This document shows positions 17,263-26,400 of a stretch of DNA of 64,000 nucleotides, one piece after another. The stretch is from Flagellimonas meishanensis. Lineage in GTDB: Bacteria; Bacteroidota; Bacteroidia; Flavobacteriales; Flavobacteriaceae. A program made the position numbers and the translations under genes. The stretch spans positions 806,001 to 870,000 of the forward strand of contig NZ_JAINVW010000001.1 of assembly GCF_019880545.1 (NCBI RefSeq), in the 5' to 3' direction. Each line of letters opens with the position of its first letter. Position 1 is the first letter of the stretch. The notes beneath the pieces are model-generated. The model did no database searches, had not been told where the DNA came from, and saw only the letters and a program-made list of their open reading frames with translations.

Positions 17263-17469
17263 TTAAATACTGTCTAGTTCCTTAATCATTTCTTCAACTT
17301 CTGAGGCTTTTTGCTCCACTTGGTTCAACGTGGAATCAACGGCTTGTTCCACCGATTCGATTTGTTCCAATTTTTGATTGAGTTCTTGTTCATCTTTTTC
17401 AGAATTTTTGCACGCAACGGCAAAAACCAGGATGATCATGCTGGTTGCGAATAGTTTTTTTGTGGTCAT
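17263..17469 (-). CDS. Small coiled-coil lipoprotein
   Basis: A 68-residue lipoprotein: signal peptide with lipobox near AVAC at residue 18, then a single acidic coiled coil containing QVEQKASEVEEMIKEL. The frame opens at 17517, but the ATG at 17469 fits the signal peptide. Size and style recall Lpp-like small lipoproteins, though no homology is claimed. It lies 18 bases upstream of the Lys/Glu-rich protein gene, probably in one transcript. Confidence 0.65.
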   Translation of the reverse strand: MTTKKLFATSMIILVFAVACKNSEKDEQELNQKLEQIESVEQAVDSTLNQVEQKASEVEEMIKELDSI

Positions 17470-17534
17470 GTTAAAAAAGTTTAAATATATACGAACAAAA
17501 AAAGAAGCATAGATCATTTGCCATCAATAACCGT

Positions 17535-18626
17535 CTATTTGCCGGCAACCAATATTATGATGGCAATTAGTATCAAACCCAATAGCACAACAAAAAATAT
17601 CTTCCAAAAACTATACGGCCGGGTTCCGGAGATTTGCCCGTTTTCTCCATTGATGAAAAAATTGTATTCCTTGCCCTGATAACGGTACGCACTGACATAA
17701 ACAGGCAGCAAAATATGTTTGAAAGTCTCCTCGGATAATTTCATATCCATGCCGGTAACCCGTTGCGTGTCACCACCTATATCCCTGCGGCACCATCGCT
17801 CGGCGATATCATTGGCGACATCTTTGGCAAGTAAATGCCCGTCCTTTAATGGGATTGTATATTTTTCGGTGACAAATCCAGATAAAAAGCTGCTATGGAA
17901 AGGCTGAAGCTTTTTAAGGTCCCAATGCGCAATTTTCATCGGAATTCGACCTGATTTTTGTTGGGATGCCTTGATCAATGTGTCGTCCACAAAGCTGGAA
18001 ACTTGCCCCGAGGCAGGATACCATCGCGTCTTTCTTACCTGCTGGGTCACCATCTTTCCATTGGCATTGCGAACCCTACGGGTTTCATAATAATATTCCC
18101 CCCTTTGTCCTGTGTAAGAGGCAAAAAGCTGGGCATCGAAAGTCCAGTAGGGTAAATACAGCCCTTTCGTAAATTGGGGGTCCAAGGCCGCTTTCTTCAA
18201 TTTATTTGGAGCGAACCAAAGACGTTTTACCCATGTTTGGAAAATAGTAAACGACTTCCGTTGATCAATCTGAAATGGGAGCACCGCACCTGGCAAGATC
18301 CAATTTTCGGTGTAGGCATCCTCCAATATCAATGGCATGCTGCAATACACACAGTGTAGCGATTTGTAGTTTTCCTCCACATGTTGGTTGGCCCCACAAT
18401 TTTTACAGTGCAACATGGAGATTTCCTCACCATGCCGTTGCGCACCCATTTCCTTTAGATACGGATACAGCTCCTGCTCTTCAAACCCATTTGCATCAAT
18501 TTTGATGGTTTCTTGATGGCCACAATATTCACAACTGATGTTGGTGGTCCCGGGCAAGTATTTAAGCTCCGCCCCACAATTGATACAGGCTTTTTTTAGT
18601 TCGGTTGTTTTTACAGTTTCTTCCAA
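17535..18626 (-). CDS. Membrane protein with two Zn-ribbons, partner of SPFH protein
   Basis: A 363-residue protein with two CxxC pairs near the N-terminus (CINCGAEL with CEYCG, then CKNCGANQ with CVYCSMP), i.e. two TFIIB-like zinc ribbons, a middle region of unknown fold (GLYLPYWTFDAQLFASYTGQ is a conserved-looking core) and one C-terminal transmembrane helix (about 340-361). It lies downstream of the SPFH-domain gene (18779-19906) on the same strand, a pairing also seen elsewhere in bacteria. Probably a membrane-associated scaffold; its function is not known. Confidence 0.75.
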   Translation of the reverse strand: MEETVKTTELKKACINCGAELKYLPGTTNISCEYCGHQETIKIDANGFEEQELYPYLKEMGAQRHGEEISMLHCKNCGANQHVEENYKSLHCVYCSMPLILEDAYTENWILPGAVLPFQIDQRKSFTIFQTWVKRLWFAPNKLKKAALDPQFTKGLYLPYWTFDAQLFASYTGQRGEYYYETRRVRNANGKMVTQQVRKTRWYPASGQVSSFVDDTLIKASQQKSGRIPMKIAHWDLKKLQPFHSSFLSGFVTEKYTIPLKDGHLLAKDVANDIAERWCRRDIGGDTQRVTGMDMKLSEETFKHILLPVYVSAYRYQGKEYNFFINGENGQISGTRPYSFWKIFFVVLLGLILIAIIILVAGK

Positions 18627-18675
18627 AAGCGCTATTTGTAATTCTTAATGAAAAGAAGATTCCCATACACTTCCT

Positions 18676-18763
18676 TGTCATACTGAACGAAGTGAAGTAT
18701 CTCATTGGCCCTTGTAGGTTCCGTGGGATTCTTCATCAACCTTTTGGTCGATTCAGAATGACG
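18676..18763. repeat. Intergenic inverted-repeat element (Bacteroidota REP-like)
   Basis: The region opens with GTCATACTGAACGAAGTGAA (18677-18696) and closes with TCAGAATGAC (18753-18762), its imperfect inverted copy, with a degenerate middle containing GGGATTCTTCATC. The GTCATTCTGAACGAAGTGAAG motif is a well-known intergenic palindrome in Bacteroidota. This copy is decayed (TACTGA for TTCTGA) and fills the gap between the SPFH and Zn-ribbon genes. Confidence 0.6.
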
Positions 18764-18778
18764 GAACGAGCGTTATTG

Positions 18779-19906
18779 TCATGGTAATGGAGGTGGCGTG
18801 TTTCCTCCCAAAAACGATTTCAGTTCTTCAACTTCCCTCAGAGGAGCCCATGAGGCCATGCCCTGTTTCCAGATCAAACTGTCCCTATTGATGGTACGCC
18901 CAGCAAAAAGTGCCTGTAGTTGCTCAAAGGAAACAGGTCCTTGCTGGGTTCCATTCACCGCATAAAAATATTGGACAGCAATTGGCATCGGTGGAGGAAC
19001 AGAAGCTCCTACATGTTGCACTTGTGAAGCGCCACCCATTTGCGGATTCATCATCTGTCCCATTTGTTGCGCCAATACGAAGCCCATTCCCATTCCCATT
19101 CCGGCCCCGGCGGTACCACCTTCGTTTTTAGCTGCGGCCTCCATGGCCTTGGCGGCCTTGAATTGGGCCAATTTTTGCATGTCAAGTTTGTCCAATCGGC
19201 TATACTCAAAAATTTCCTTTTTGAGGTCTTCGGGCATGGAAACATTTTCAATGTAGAATTTCTCCAACGAAATACCCACACTTTGAAATTCGGGGGCCAT
19301 CACTTCACGACAGGTGTCTGAAAGTTCGGTGGTGTTTGCCGCGTAGAGTTCGATGGGTAGATTGGCCTGGCCCACTGTATCGGTAAACCGTGTTGCGATT
19401 AAGCTTTTAAGGTGCTCATTGATCTCAAAATTGGTGAAGTTGCTATCTGTCCCCACAATGTCCTTGATAAACTTTCCGGCATCCGAAATCTTGAAGGCAT
19501 AAGTGCCAAACGCCCGAATCTCTACCAATCCAAAACGGTCATCACTTAAAGTGATGGGACTTTTCGTGCCCCATTTTTCATCAGTGAACAGATGTGTGTT
19601 CACAAAATAGACTTCGGCCTTGAAAGGTGAGTTGAATCCATATTTCCAACCCTTCAAAGTGGCCAATATAGGTAGGTTTTTGGTGGTCAGGTCATAGGTG
19701 CCCGGGGTAAAGACATCGGCCAACTGGCCTTCGTTCACGAAGACAGCGGTTTGCCCTTCCCTTACAATAAGCTTCGCTCCGTTCTTGATCTCGTTTTGAT
19801 AGCGTTCAAATCGGTGCGCAATGGTGTCGTCGGTATAGTCGAGCCACTCAACAATGTCAATAAATTCATTCCTGAGTTTTTCCTTGATTTTTCCAAAAAT
19901 ATCCAT
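18779..19906 (-). CDS. SPFH-domain protein with C-terminal GYF domain (virion core protein-like)
   Basis: A 375-residue protein. Residues about 40-250 are an SPFH/band-7-type domain (LIVREGQTAVFVNEGQLADV, FEINEHLKSLIATRFTDTV, GISLEKFYIENVSMPEDLKK). Residues 265-310 are a low-complexity Gly/Met/Gln linker, and residues about 312-365 form a GYF_2 domain (QQGPVSFEQLQALF, WKQGMASWAPLREV). SPFH proteins organise membrane microdomains. The Zn-ribbon membrane protein just downstream is its likely partner, but the decayed inverted repeat between them could separate transcription. Confidence 0.85.
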   Translation of the reverse strand: MDIFGKIKEKLRNEFIDIVEWLDYTDDTIAHRFERYQNEIKNGAKLIVREGQTAVFVNEGQLADVFTPGTYDLTTKNLPILATLKGWKYGFNSPFKAEVYFVNTHLFTDEKWGTKSPITLSDDRFGLVEIRAFGTYAFKISDAGKFIKDIVGTDSNFTNFEINEHLKSLIATRFTDTVGQANLPIELYAANTTELSDTCREVMAPEFQSVGISLEKFYIENVSMPEDLKKEIFEYSRLDKLDMQKLAQFKAAKAMEAAAKNEGGTAGAGMGMGMGFVLAQQMGQMMNPQMGGASQVQHVGASVPPPMPIAVQYFYAVNGTQQGPVSFEQLQALFAGRTINRDSLIWKQGMASWAPLREVEELKSFLGGNTPPPLP

Positions 19907-20016
19907 GGTGGTGTTTTTTAATGTGTTTGACCTTTAAAGCTATAAAAAAAGTATAAGGTTTTCATAAGGTTAGTATGAAATCGGGGCAGGTTGTTACAGT
20001 AAGTGATGTTGAAACC

Positions 20017-21159
20017 TCAGTCTACTTTTCCGGCAGCTTTCAATAGCTCCAAAACTTTTTTCTTGGGAAGTGCTTCAATGGTATGGCCACCCCTGCCTAC
20101 CATGGTTTCCGCTGCGAACAAAGAGTTCAAAATGGCCTCTTCTGTGGCTTCAATGGTGGCCAGAAACAAAGGGGTCATGGCCTCATTTCGTAAAGAGGGC
20201 ACAGTTTGAATGGGTTTGTCGCTTTCATACGGAATCCGGCAAGCATCCGCCGTGGAAGCGGCAATAACATAATCACCACTGCCATTGCTGGCTATGCCTC
20301 CTGTCCTTGCCAGACCCAACATCGCCCTTTTGGCCAAGCGTTCCAAATTTCTGGAGTCCAAAGGCGCATCGGTCATTACCACCATCATGCACGAGCCGTC
20401 CACAGCATATTTGAAGTTATCGGAATAATGTCCCAATTGTTTTCCCACATCAACTCCGGCCACTTTAATCATTCCCCCAAAATTGGTCTGTACCAGTACA
20501 CCTACGGTGTATCCTCCCGATTTTTTTGGCAATATTCTGGATGATGTGCCAATGCCTCCCTTAAAACCAAAGCAGATGGTTCCGGTTCCGGCACCCACAT
20601 TTCCTTCAGTAACTGGGCCAGATTTTGCACTTTGGATGGCTTTCAGCACATCTTTTTCTGATACATGCATACCACGAATATCGTTGAGATGACCATCATT
20701 GGTTTCTCCCACAACGGCATTGACCGAACGCACATTTTCATTACCGGAAAAATTTAAGGTATACTCTACCACTGCATTCACCGCAGTGGCCACCGAAAGG
20801 GTATTGGTCAAAACAATTGGGGTTTCCAAATTGCCCAATTCCCTTACTTGGGTATAGCCGGCGAGTTTGCCGAAACCATTGCCAATATAAATGGCAGCAG
20901 GAACTTTTTGTTGGAAGATGTTCCCGTCATAAGGTAATATTGCCGTGACACCGGTACGGATGCTATCACCCTGAATCAAGGTTGTATGACCAACTAGTAT
21001 ACCGGGGACATCGGTGATGCCATTTAAGGGACCGGGATGTAGTGCGCCAATTTCAATACCGTAATCCCGAAGGCGGTTTTGGGAAAAGGAAAGGAGTGGC
21101 GCCATGATGAAGACAACTAAATAATTTTTCCAATTCATGAATCGCATGTCCTGCTTCAA
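20017..21159 (-). CDS. P1 family (S58, DmpA-like) peptidase, exported
   Basis: A 380-residue member of the DmpA / P1 aminopeptidase family, self-processing N-terminal nucleophile enzymes that remove N-terminal residues from peptides or hydrolyse D-amino acid amides and esters. LNGITDVPGILVGHTTLIQG near the start and the likely cleavage and nucleophile segment GGIASNGSGDYVIA near residue 300 are visible. A signal peptide ending near SFSQ suggests a periplasmic place; the start may be at 21138 or 21147 instead. It follows the Gfo/Idh gene by 3 bases, and probably DUF1080 before that, as one operon. Confidence 0.87.
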   Translation of the reverse strand: MKQDMRFMNWKNYLVVFIMAPLLSFSQNRLRDYGIEIGALHPGPLNGITDVPGILVGHTTLIQGDSIRTGVTAILPYDGNIFQQKVPAAIYIGNGFGKLAGYTQVRELGNLETPIVLTNTLSVATAVNAVVEYTLNFSGNENVRSVNAVVGETNDGHLNDIRGMHVSEKDVLKAIQSAKSGPVTEGNVGAGTGTICFGFKGGIGTSSRILPKKSGGYTVGVLVQTNFGGMIKVAGVDVGKQLGHYSDNFKYAVDGSCMMVVMTDAPLDSRNLERLAKRAMLGLARTGGIASNGSGDYVIAASTADACRIPYESDKPIQTVPSLRNEAMTPLFLATIEATEEAILNSLFAAETMVGRGGHTIEALPKKKVLELLKAAGKVD

Positions 21160-21162
21160 ACT

Positions 21163-22587
21163 TTAAAAATCCCGATAATCCCCAGCTAGATATTGGTTGG
21201 CTTTTTCCTCTTTGAATCGTGCAGATTCTGCATCCCAATGCAGGGTCTCTCCGGGAAAACGGCCAGCAATGGTGCCCAACAGAATGGTCTCCGTCAATCG
21301 CGCAGCATAGGCAAAGGGGGCCGTGGTCTCTCCTTTGCCCAAACAGGCATCCACAAATTGGTGATAATGCTTGGGTCCTTCGGTATCATAGTTCCGAATG
21401 GGCTCGCCCAAATTATGCTCCTTGGAAACCTTTGCGATTTCTTTGGAAATATCGACATATTTACCCTTTCTAATTTTTTTGGGCAACTGCATAAAGTGGG
21501 GCAACAGTAAACGCCCCTTTTCCCCAACGAACATGGCACCTTGTTCTGGAAGCTCATTTTCAGCGGCCACTTTCGCATCCAAGGAAATTTTGTCCTTCAT
21601 ACGCTCATCATCGGATTTTTTGTCCTTTTTCACCTGCATACCGGGCAACATGAGGTCTTCATGCATCTCTGGTGCTCCCGGGCCATCATACCAAATCCAT
21701 TTCAAGGATTCTGTGGTGTATTCGGTCGCTGGAAACTCGTAGGTAACGGTGTTGTTTTCGGGATACCCAAAACCATTGGATGGTCGACATTCGGTCATGA
21801 TGGTTCTAGGCACATCCAGTTGAAGGGCGTTGTATGGGGTGTCAAAAATGTGAACACCCATATCACCCAGTGTGCCGCAGCCGTAATCCATCAGTTTGCG
21901 CCAATTTCCGGGATGGTACATGCCCTCTTTGTAAGATCTTTGTTTTGAGGTTCCCAACCAAAGGTTCCAGTCCAATTGCGGTGGAACGGGGTCTTCGCCT
22001 TCGGGCAATGGCCCATCGTACCCCCAGTTTTTGGGAGACCAGGCATGAACCGTATGCACTTTTCCAATAATTCCAGATTGAATCAATAATGTGGCCAATT
22101 TATAGTCATAGAAGGAATGCACCTGAATGCCCATTTGGGTCACCAATCCTTTTTCGGCAGCCAACTTTTTCATGGCACGGGATTCCGACACGTAATGTGT
22201 CAATGGTTTTTGGCAATATACGGGTTTGCCCATCTGCATGGCCAGCAAGGAAGCCGGGGCATGGGTATGGTCTGGCGTTGACACGATCACAGCGTCAATT
22301 TCATCGCCCATTTCTTCCAACATCACTCGATAATCAAAAAATATGCGGGCTTTGGGTTGCAATTTATGTGCTGTTGCCAAATTGATGGCATCTACATCGC
22401 AAAGGGCCACAACATCCACAGCCTTGTGCGACGAAATGGCATCAAGATCGGCGGCACCCATGTTTCCGACACCGATATGTGCCGTCCGTAACCTTTCTTT
22501 GGCCACAGATCCTTTCAGTAATGAAGGGACCATCATGATTCCCAAGGCGCCTACGCTGCTTTTTTTGATGAATTCTCTTTTATTCAT
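21163..22587 (-). CDS. Gfo/Idh/MocA family oxidoreductase, exported
   Basis: A 474-residue NAD(P)-dependent oxidoreductase: N-terminal export signal (KREFIKKSSVGALGIMMVPS, Tat-like without a full RR), then the Rossmann motif HIGVGNMGAADLDAISSH, the family Lys in VYCQKPLTHYVSESRAM, and a C-terminal substrate-binding half. Gfo/Idh members include sugar 3-dehydrogenases, and its neighbour (22598-23389) is a DUF1080 3-keto-disaccharide hydrolase-like lipoprotein, so C3 oxidation of a glycoside is a fair guess. A periplasmic NAD-dependent enzyme is unusual and may carry its cofactor tightly bound. Confidence 0.88.
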   Translation of the reverse strand: MNKREFIKKSSVGALGIMMVPSLLKGSVAKERLRTAHIGVGNMGAADLDAISSHKAVDVVALCDVDAINLATAHKLQPKARIFFDYRVMLEEMGDEIDAVIVSTPDHTHAPASLLAMQMGKPVYCQKPLTHYVSESRAMKKLAAEKGLVTQMGIQVHSFYDYKLATLLIQSGIIGKVHTVHAWSPKNWGYDGPLPEGEDPVPPQLDWNLWLGTSKQRSYKEGMYHPGNWRKLMDYGCGTLGDMGVHIFDTPYNALQLDVPRTIMTECRPSNGFGYPENNTVTYEFPATEYTTESLKWIWYDGPGAPEMHEDLMLPGMQVKKDKKSDDERMKDKISLDAKVAAENELPEQGAMFVGEKGRLLLPHFMQLPKKIRKGKYVDISKEIAKVSKEHNLGEPIRNYDTEGPKHYHQFVDACLGKGETTAPFAYAARLTETILLGTIAGRFPGETLHWDAESARFKEEKANQYLAGDYRDF

Positions 22588-22597
22588 GGTTTGGTGG

Positions 22598-23389
22598 TTA
22601 TAGTTTTTTAATTTTTATGTTGCGGAACCAAATTGGGCTGGCATGGTCCTGAAGGGCGATGTACCCACTTTTAAACTTACCATAATCAGGGGCATTGTCC
22701 CATTTTCCCGAATTTTTTTTGGCGTTCCATTCTTCTGACCATGGTACAAATTCCAATAGTTTTTTGCCATTGAGCCAGTGCTCTACCTTCTTAGGGGTAA
22801 ATACAATTTTGGAGGAATTCCATTCTCCGACCGGATTCAATTGCTTTTGTGATTCATCGGCGGTATGCATTGCATAATCGGCCCCAGTTTTCTGCCAATC
22901 TTGGAGCAACTCAGGATGCTCGGCACCAAATAGCGAGTTGTACCCCACCAAATCATGGATGTTGGCATAATTTTCATCATCGATGAGCTGGTATTCAGGA
23001 GCCACTACCGGAGGGCCATCATAGCCCTCCTTCACATGGTAGAAAACACCACTATTTCCCCCTTCGGGGATTTTCCACTCGAGGTAAAGTTCAAAATTAT
23101 CAAACTCTTCAGCCCCGTACAGAATGTCCTTTCCACCAGTATAATTTTGCTCTAAACCCAGTTCGGTATCAAAGGTCAAAGTACTGTCCTTAATGGTCCA
23201 TCCGGGAGGGAGGGAGTCCATGTTATAGCCCCGCCAGCCTTCCGTGCTTGTACCATCAAAAAGATAAACCCATTCGGAATCTTTTTTTGCTTCGATATGG
23301 GAAGTTTGTTCCTCTTCTGTTTGTTTGGATTGGTTCTTACAGGCCGCAATGAGTAAAATGAAGAGGGCAGCCTTGAAATAATTTGTCAT
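22598..23389 (-). CDS. DUF1080 (3-keto-disaccharide hydrolase-like) lipoprotein
   Basis: A 263-residue lipoprotein (lipobox near LIAAC) with a DUF1080 jelly-roll domain: WVYLFDGTSTEGWRGYNMD, LYLEWKIPEGGNSGVFYHVK, and the C-terminal KSGYIALQDHASPIWFRNIK typical of the family. Members are linked to cleavage of 3-keto-glycosides. It lies 10 bases upstream of the Gfo/Idh gene and starts the operon DUF1080-Gfo/Idh-P1 peptidase. The 108-base gap to the divergent propeller gene holds the promoters of both. Confidence 0.88.
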   Translation of the reverse strand: MTNYFKAALFILLIAACKNQSKQTEEEQTSHIEAKKDSEWVYLFDGTSTEGWRGYNMDSLPPGWTIKDSTLTFDTELGLEQNYTGGKDILYGAEEFDNFELYLEWKIPEGGNSGVFYHVKEGYDGPPVVAPEYQLIDDENYANIHDLVGYNSLFGAEHPELLQDWQKTGADYAMHTADESQKQLNPVGEWNSSKIVFTPKKVEHWLNGKKLLEFVPWSEEWNAKKNSGKWDNAPDYGKFKSGYIALQDHASPIWFRNIKIKKL

Positions 23390-23497
23390 GGAAATGTAAT
23401 TGGGTTAAATACGGAAGGTTAAAGTACAAAATATTGGGAAACCTTTTTTCTCCCTTTTTCACTACATTTAATGCTGACTAATTCAACAAATACGAAA

Positions 23498-26400
23498 ATG
23501 AAGACTTGCTTTCCGAAAGTCGGTTTAATGTTACTGGCTTTTTCACTATGTATTCCATCTGTTCAATCCCAACGAAGAAAGAATACCCAAACATCGCCTG
23601 AATACCCAAAAGAACTCTATTCCAGTTTGGAGTACCGTTTGGTGGGTCCGTTTCGGGGAGGTCGTTCCGCAGCAGTTACGGGTGTTCCTGGTGAACCCAA
23701 TCTCTTCTATTTTGGGGCCACGGGTGGCGGGGTCTGGAGAACCACTGATGGGGGACGTACCTGGGAAAATATTTCTGACGGCTTTTTTGGCGGGAGCATT
23801 GGCGCTGTTGAGGTGGCCAAAAGTGATCCCAATGTCATTTATGTGGGAGGCGGTGAAAAAACCGTAAGGGGGAATGTATCCTCCGGATACGGTGTCTGGA
23901 AAACAGAGGATGCTGGAAAGACGTGGAAACCCATGGGGCTTGAAAAAAGTCGCCATATTCCCCGAATCAAAGTGCACCCGACCAATCACGATTTGGTCTA
24001 CGCCGCCGTTATGGGCAACATCTATAAGCCCACAGAGGAAAGAGGAGTGTACAAAAGCGAGGATGGGGGGAAATCTTGGAAAAAAATACTGTACGTGAAC
24101 GACCAGGCTGGAGCGGTTGATTTGACCTTGGACCCTACCAACCCACGGATTTTATATGCCTCAACTTGGAGAGTACAGCGTACCCCATACAGTTTGAGTA
24201 GTGGAGGTGATGGTTCGGCTTTGTGGAAAAGCACGGATAGCGGCGAAACCTGGACAGAAATTTCCAAGAATGAAGGCTTTCCCAAAGATACCCTGGGTAT
24301 TATCGGAGTTGCAGTGTCTCCCAAAAACAGCGATCGAGTATGGGCCATCGTGGAGAACAAAGAAAAAGGAGGCTTGTACCGTTCTGAGGATGGAGGAAAA
24401 AAATGGTCACTGGTCAATGATGAACGCAAGCTAAGGCAACGTGCTTGGTACTATACCCGTATGTATGCCGACACGGAGGATGAGGATGTTGTGTATGTGC
24501 TCAACGTTCAATATCACAAGTCTACGGATGGTGGAAAGACCTTCAACACCTTCAACGCCCCACATGGGGACCATCACGATCTATGGATTGCCCCTGAAAA
24601 TTCCAAACGCATGATCATTGGGGATGATGGCGGAGCACAAGTGAGCTATGATGGAGGTGAAACATGGAGTACGTACTACAACCAGCCCACGGCCCAATTC
24701 TATCGGGTGACCACGGATAACGCATTTCCATATCGGATCTATGTGGCGCAGCAAGACAATTCCACCATTAGGATCAACCATCGAAGTGATGACGAATCCA
24801 TTGGCGAAGACGATTGGGAGGAAACAGCCGGAGGTGAATCGGCCCATATTGCCGTGGACCCTTTGAACAATGATATTGTTTATGGCGGAAGTTATGGTGG
24901 ATTTTTGACTAGGGTGAACCATAATAACAATACCGTTAGGGGGATCAACGTATGGCCTGACAACCCCATGGGTTATGGAGCAGAAGGCATGAAATACCGA
25001 TTCCAATGGAATTTCCCCATCATTTTTAGCAAGCACGATCCCAAAAAATTGTACACCTTTTCCAATCATGTGCACATGAGCACCAATGAGGGTCAAAGTT
25101 GGACCTTGTTAAGTGAGGACCTCACCAGAAATGACCCCGCCAAATTGGTCTCCAGTGGAGGACCTATCACACAGGACAATACCGGAGTGGAATATTACTG
25201 CACTATTTTTGCAGCCAATGAAAGCCCTTTAAAAGAAGGTCTGCTTTGGGTGGGCAGTGATGATGGATTGGTTCATGTGACAAAAGATGGGGGCAGTACA
25301 TGGGAGAATGTAACCCCGGCAAATATGCCCGAGTGGAGCATGATAAATAGTATTGAACCCTCAGCTTTTGACGAAGGGACCTGTTATTTGGCGGCAACAC
25401 GATATAAATTAGGAGATTTTCAGCCCTATTTATACAAAACCACGGATTTTGGAAGAACATGGGCAAAAATCACCAACGGGATAGATAATGAGCACTTTAC
25501 GCGGGCACTACGTGAAGACCCAAAACGAAAGGGGCTATTGTATGCGGGTACTGAGACCGGAATGTACATTTCCTTTAATGATGGTCAAAATTGGGAAAAA
25601 TTTCAATTGAACCTGCCCATTGTTCCCATTACCGACTTGACTATTAAAGACAATAATTTAATTGTGGCAACACAAGGGCGAAGCCTTTGGGTCATTGATG
25701 ACCTCACCGTGCTCCATCAATTGGATGCTTCAAAAAAGTCGGCCAACGCCGTTTTATATCAACCTAAGGATAGCTATAGAACCAAAGGCGCCGTGGCAAA
25801 GGAACCCTCCAAGACGGAAGGACAAAACCATCCCAATGGCGTTATCACCCATTTTTATCTAAAGACTTTTTCGGAAAAAGACAGTATTGCACTTACCTAT
25901 ACCAAAATGAACGGTGACACATTGGCTTCGTATAGCACGTATGCAGAGGACAAGGACAAAAAGCTTAAACCGAAACAAGGGGGAAACACCCATGTTTGGG
26001 ATACCCGGGGAAAGGGAGCTGAGAAACTGGACAGAATGATCCTCTGGTGGGCCAATTTGAACGGCGCCAAGGCAGTTCCAGGATCATACAAAGTTCATTT
26101 GAACGTCAATGGGGAAAGCCAATCACAAACCTTACGGATTCTTCCTGATCCGAGGGCTGAGGTTTCCGTGGCCGATATGCAAAAACAATATGATTTTATA
26201 TCGGATATTAATGAAACAGTGGACAGGTCCCACCAGTCCATAAAAAAAGTACGGAAGATTACCAATCAGTTGGATGCTTTTATGAAGCAGTACAAGGACA
26301 ATGGGACCACCAAAGAATTGGTTGAAAAAGCCAAAAAAATGAAGGAAGATTTCGGGGAGATCGAAAAAGCGCTATATCAAACCAAAAATAGGAGCAATCA

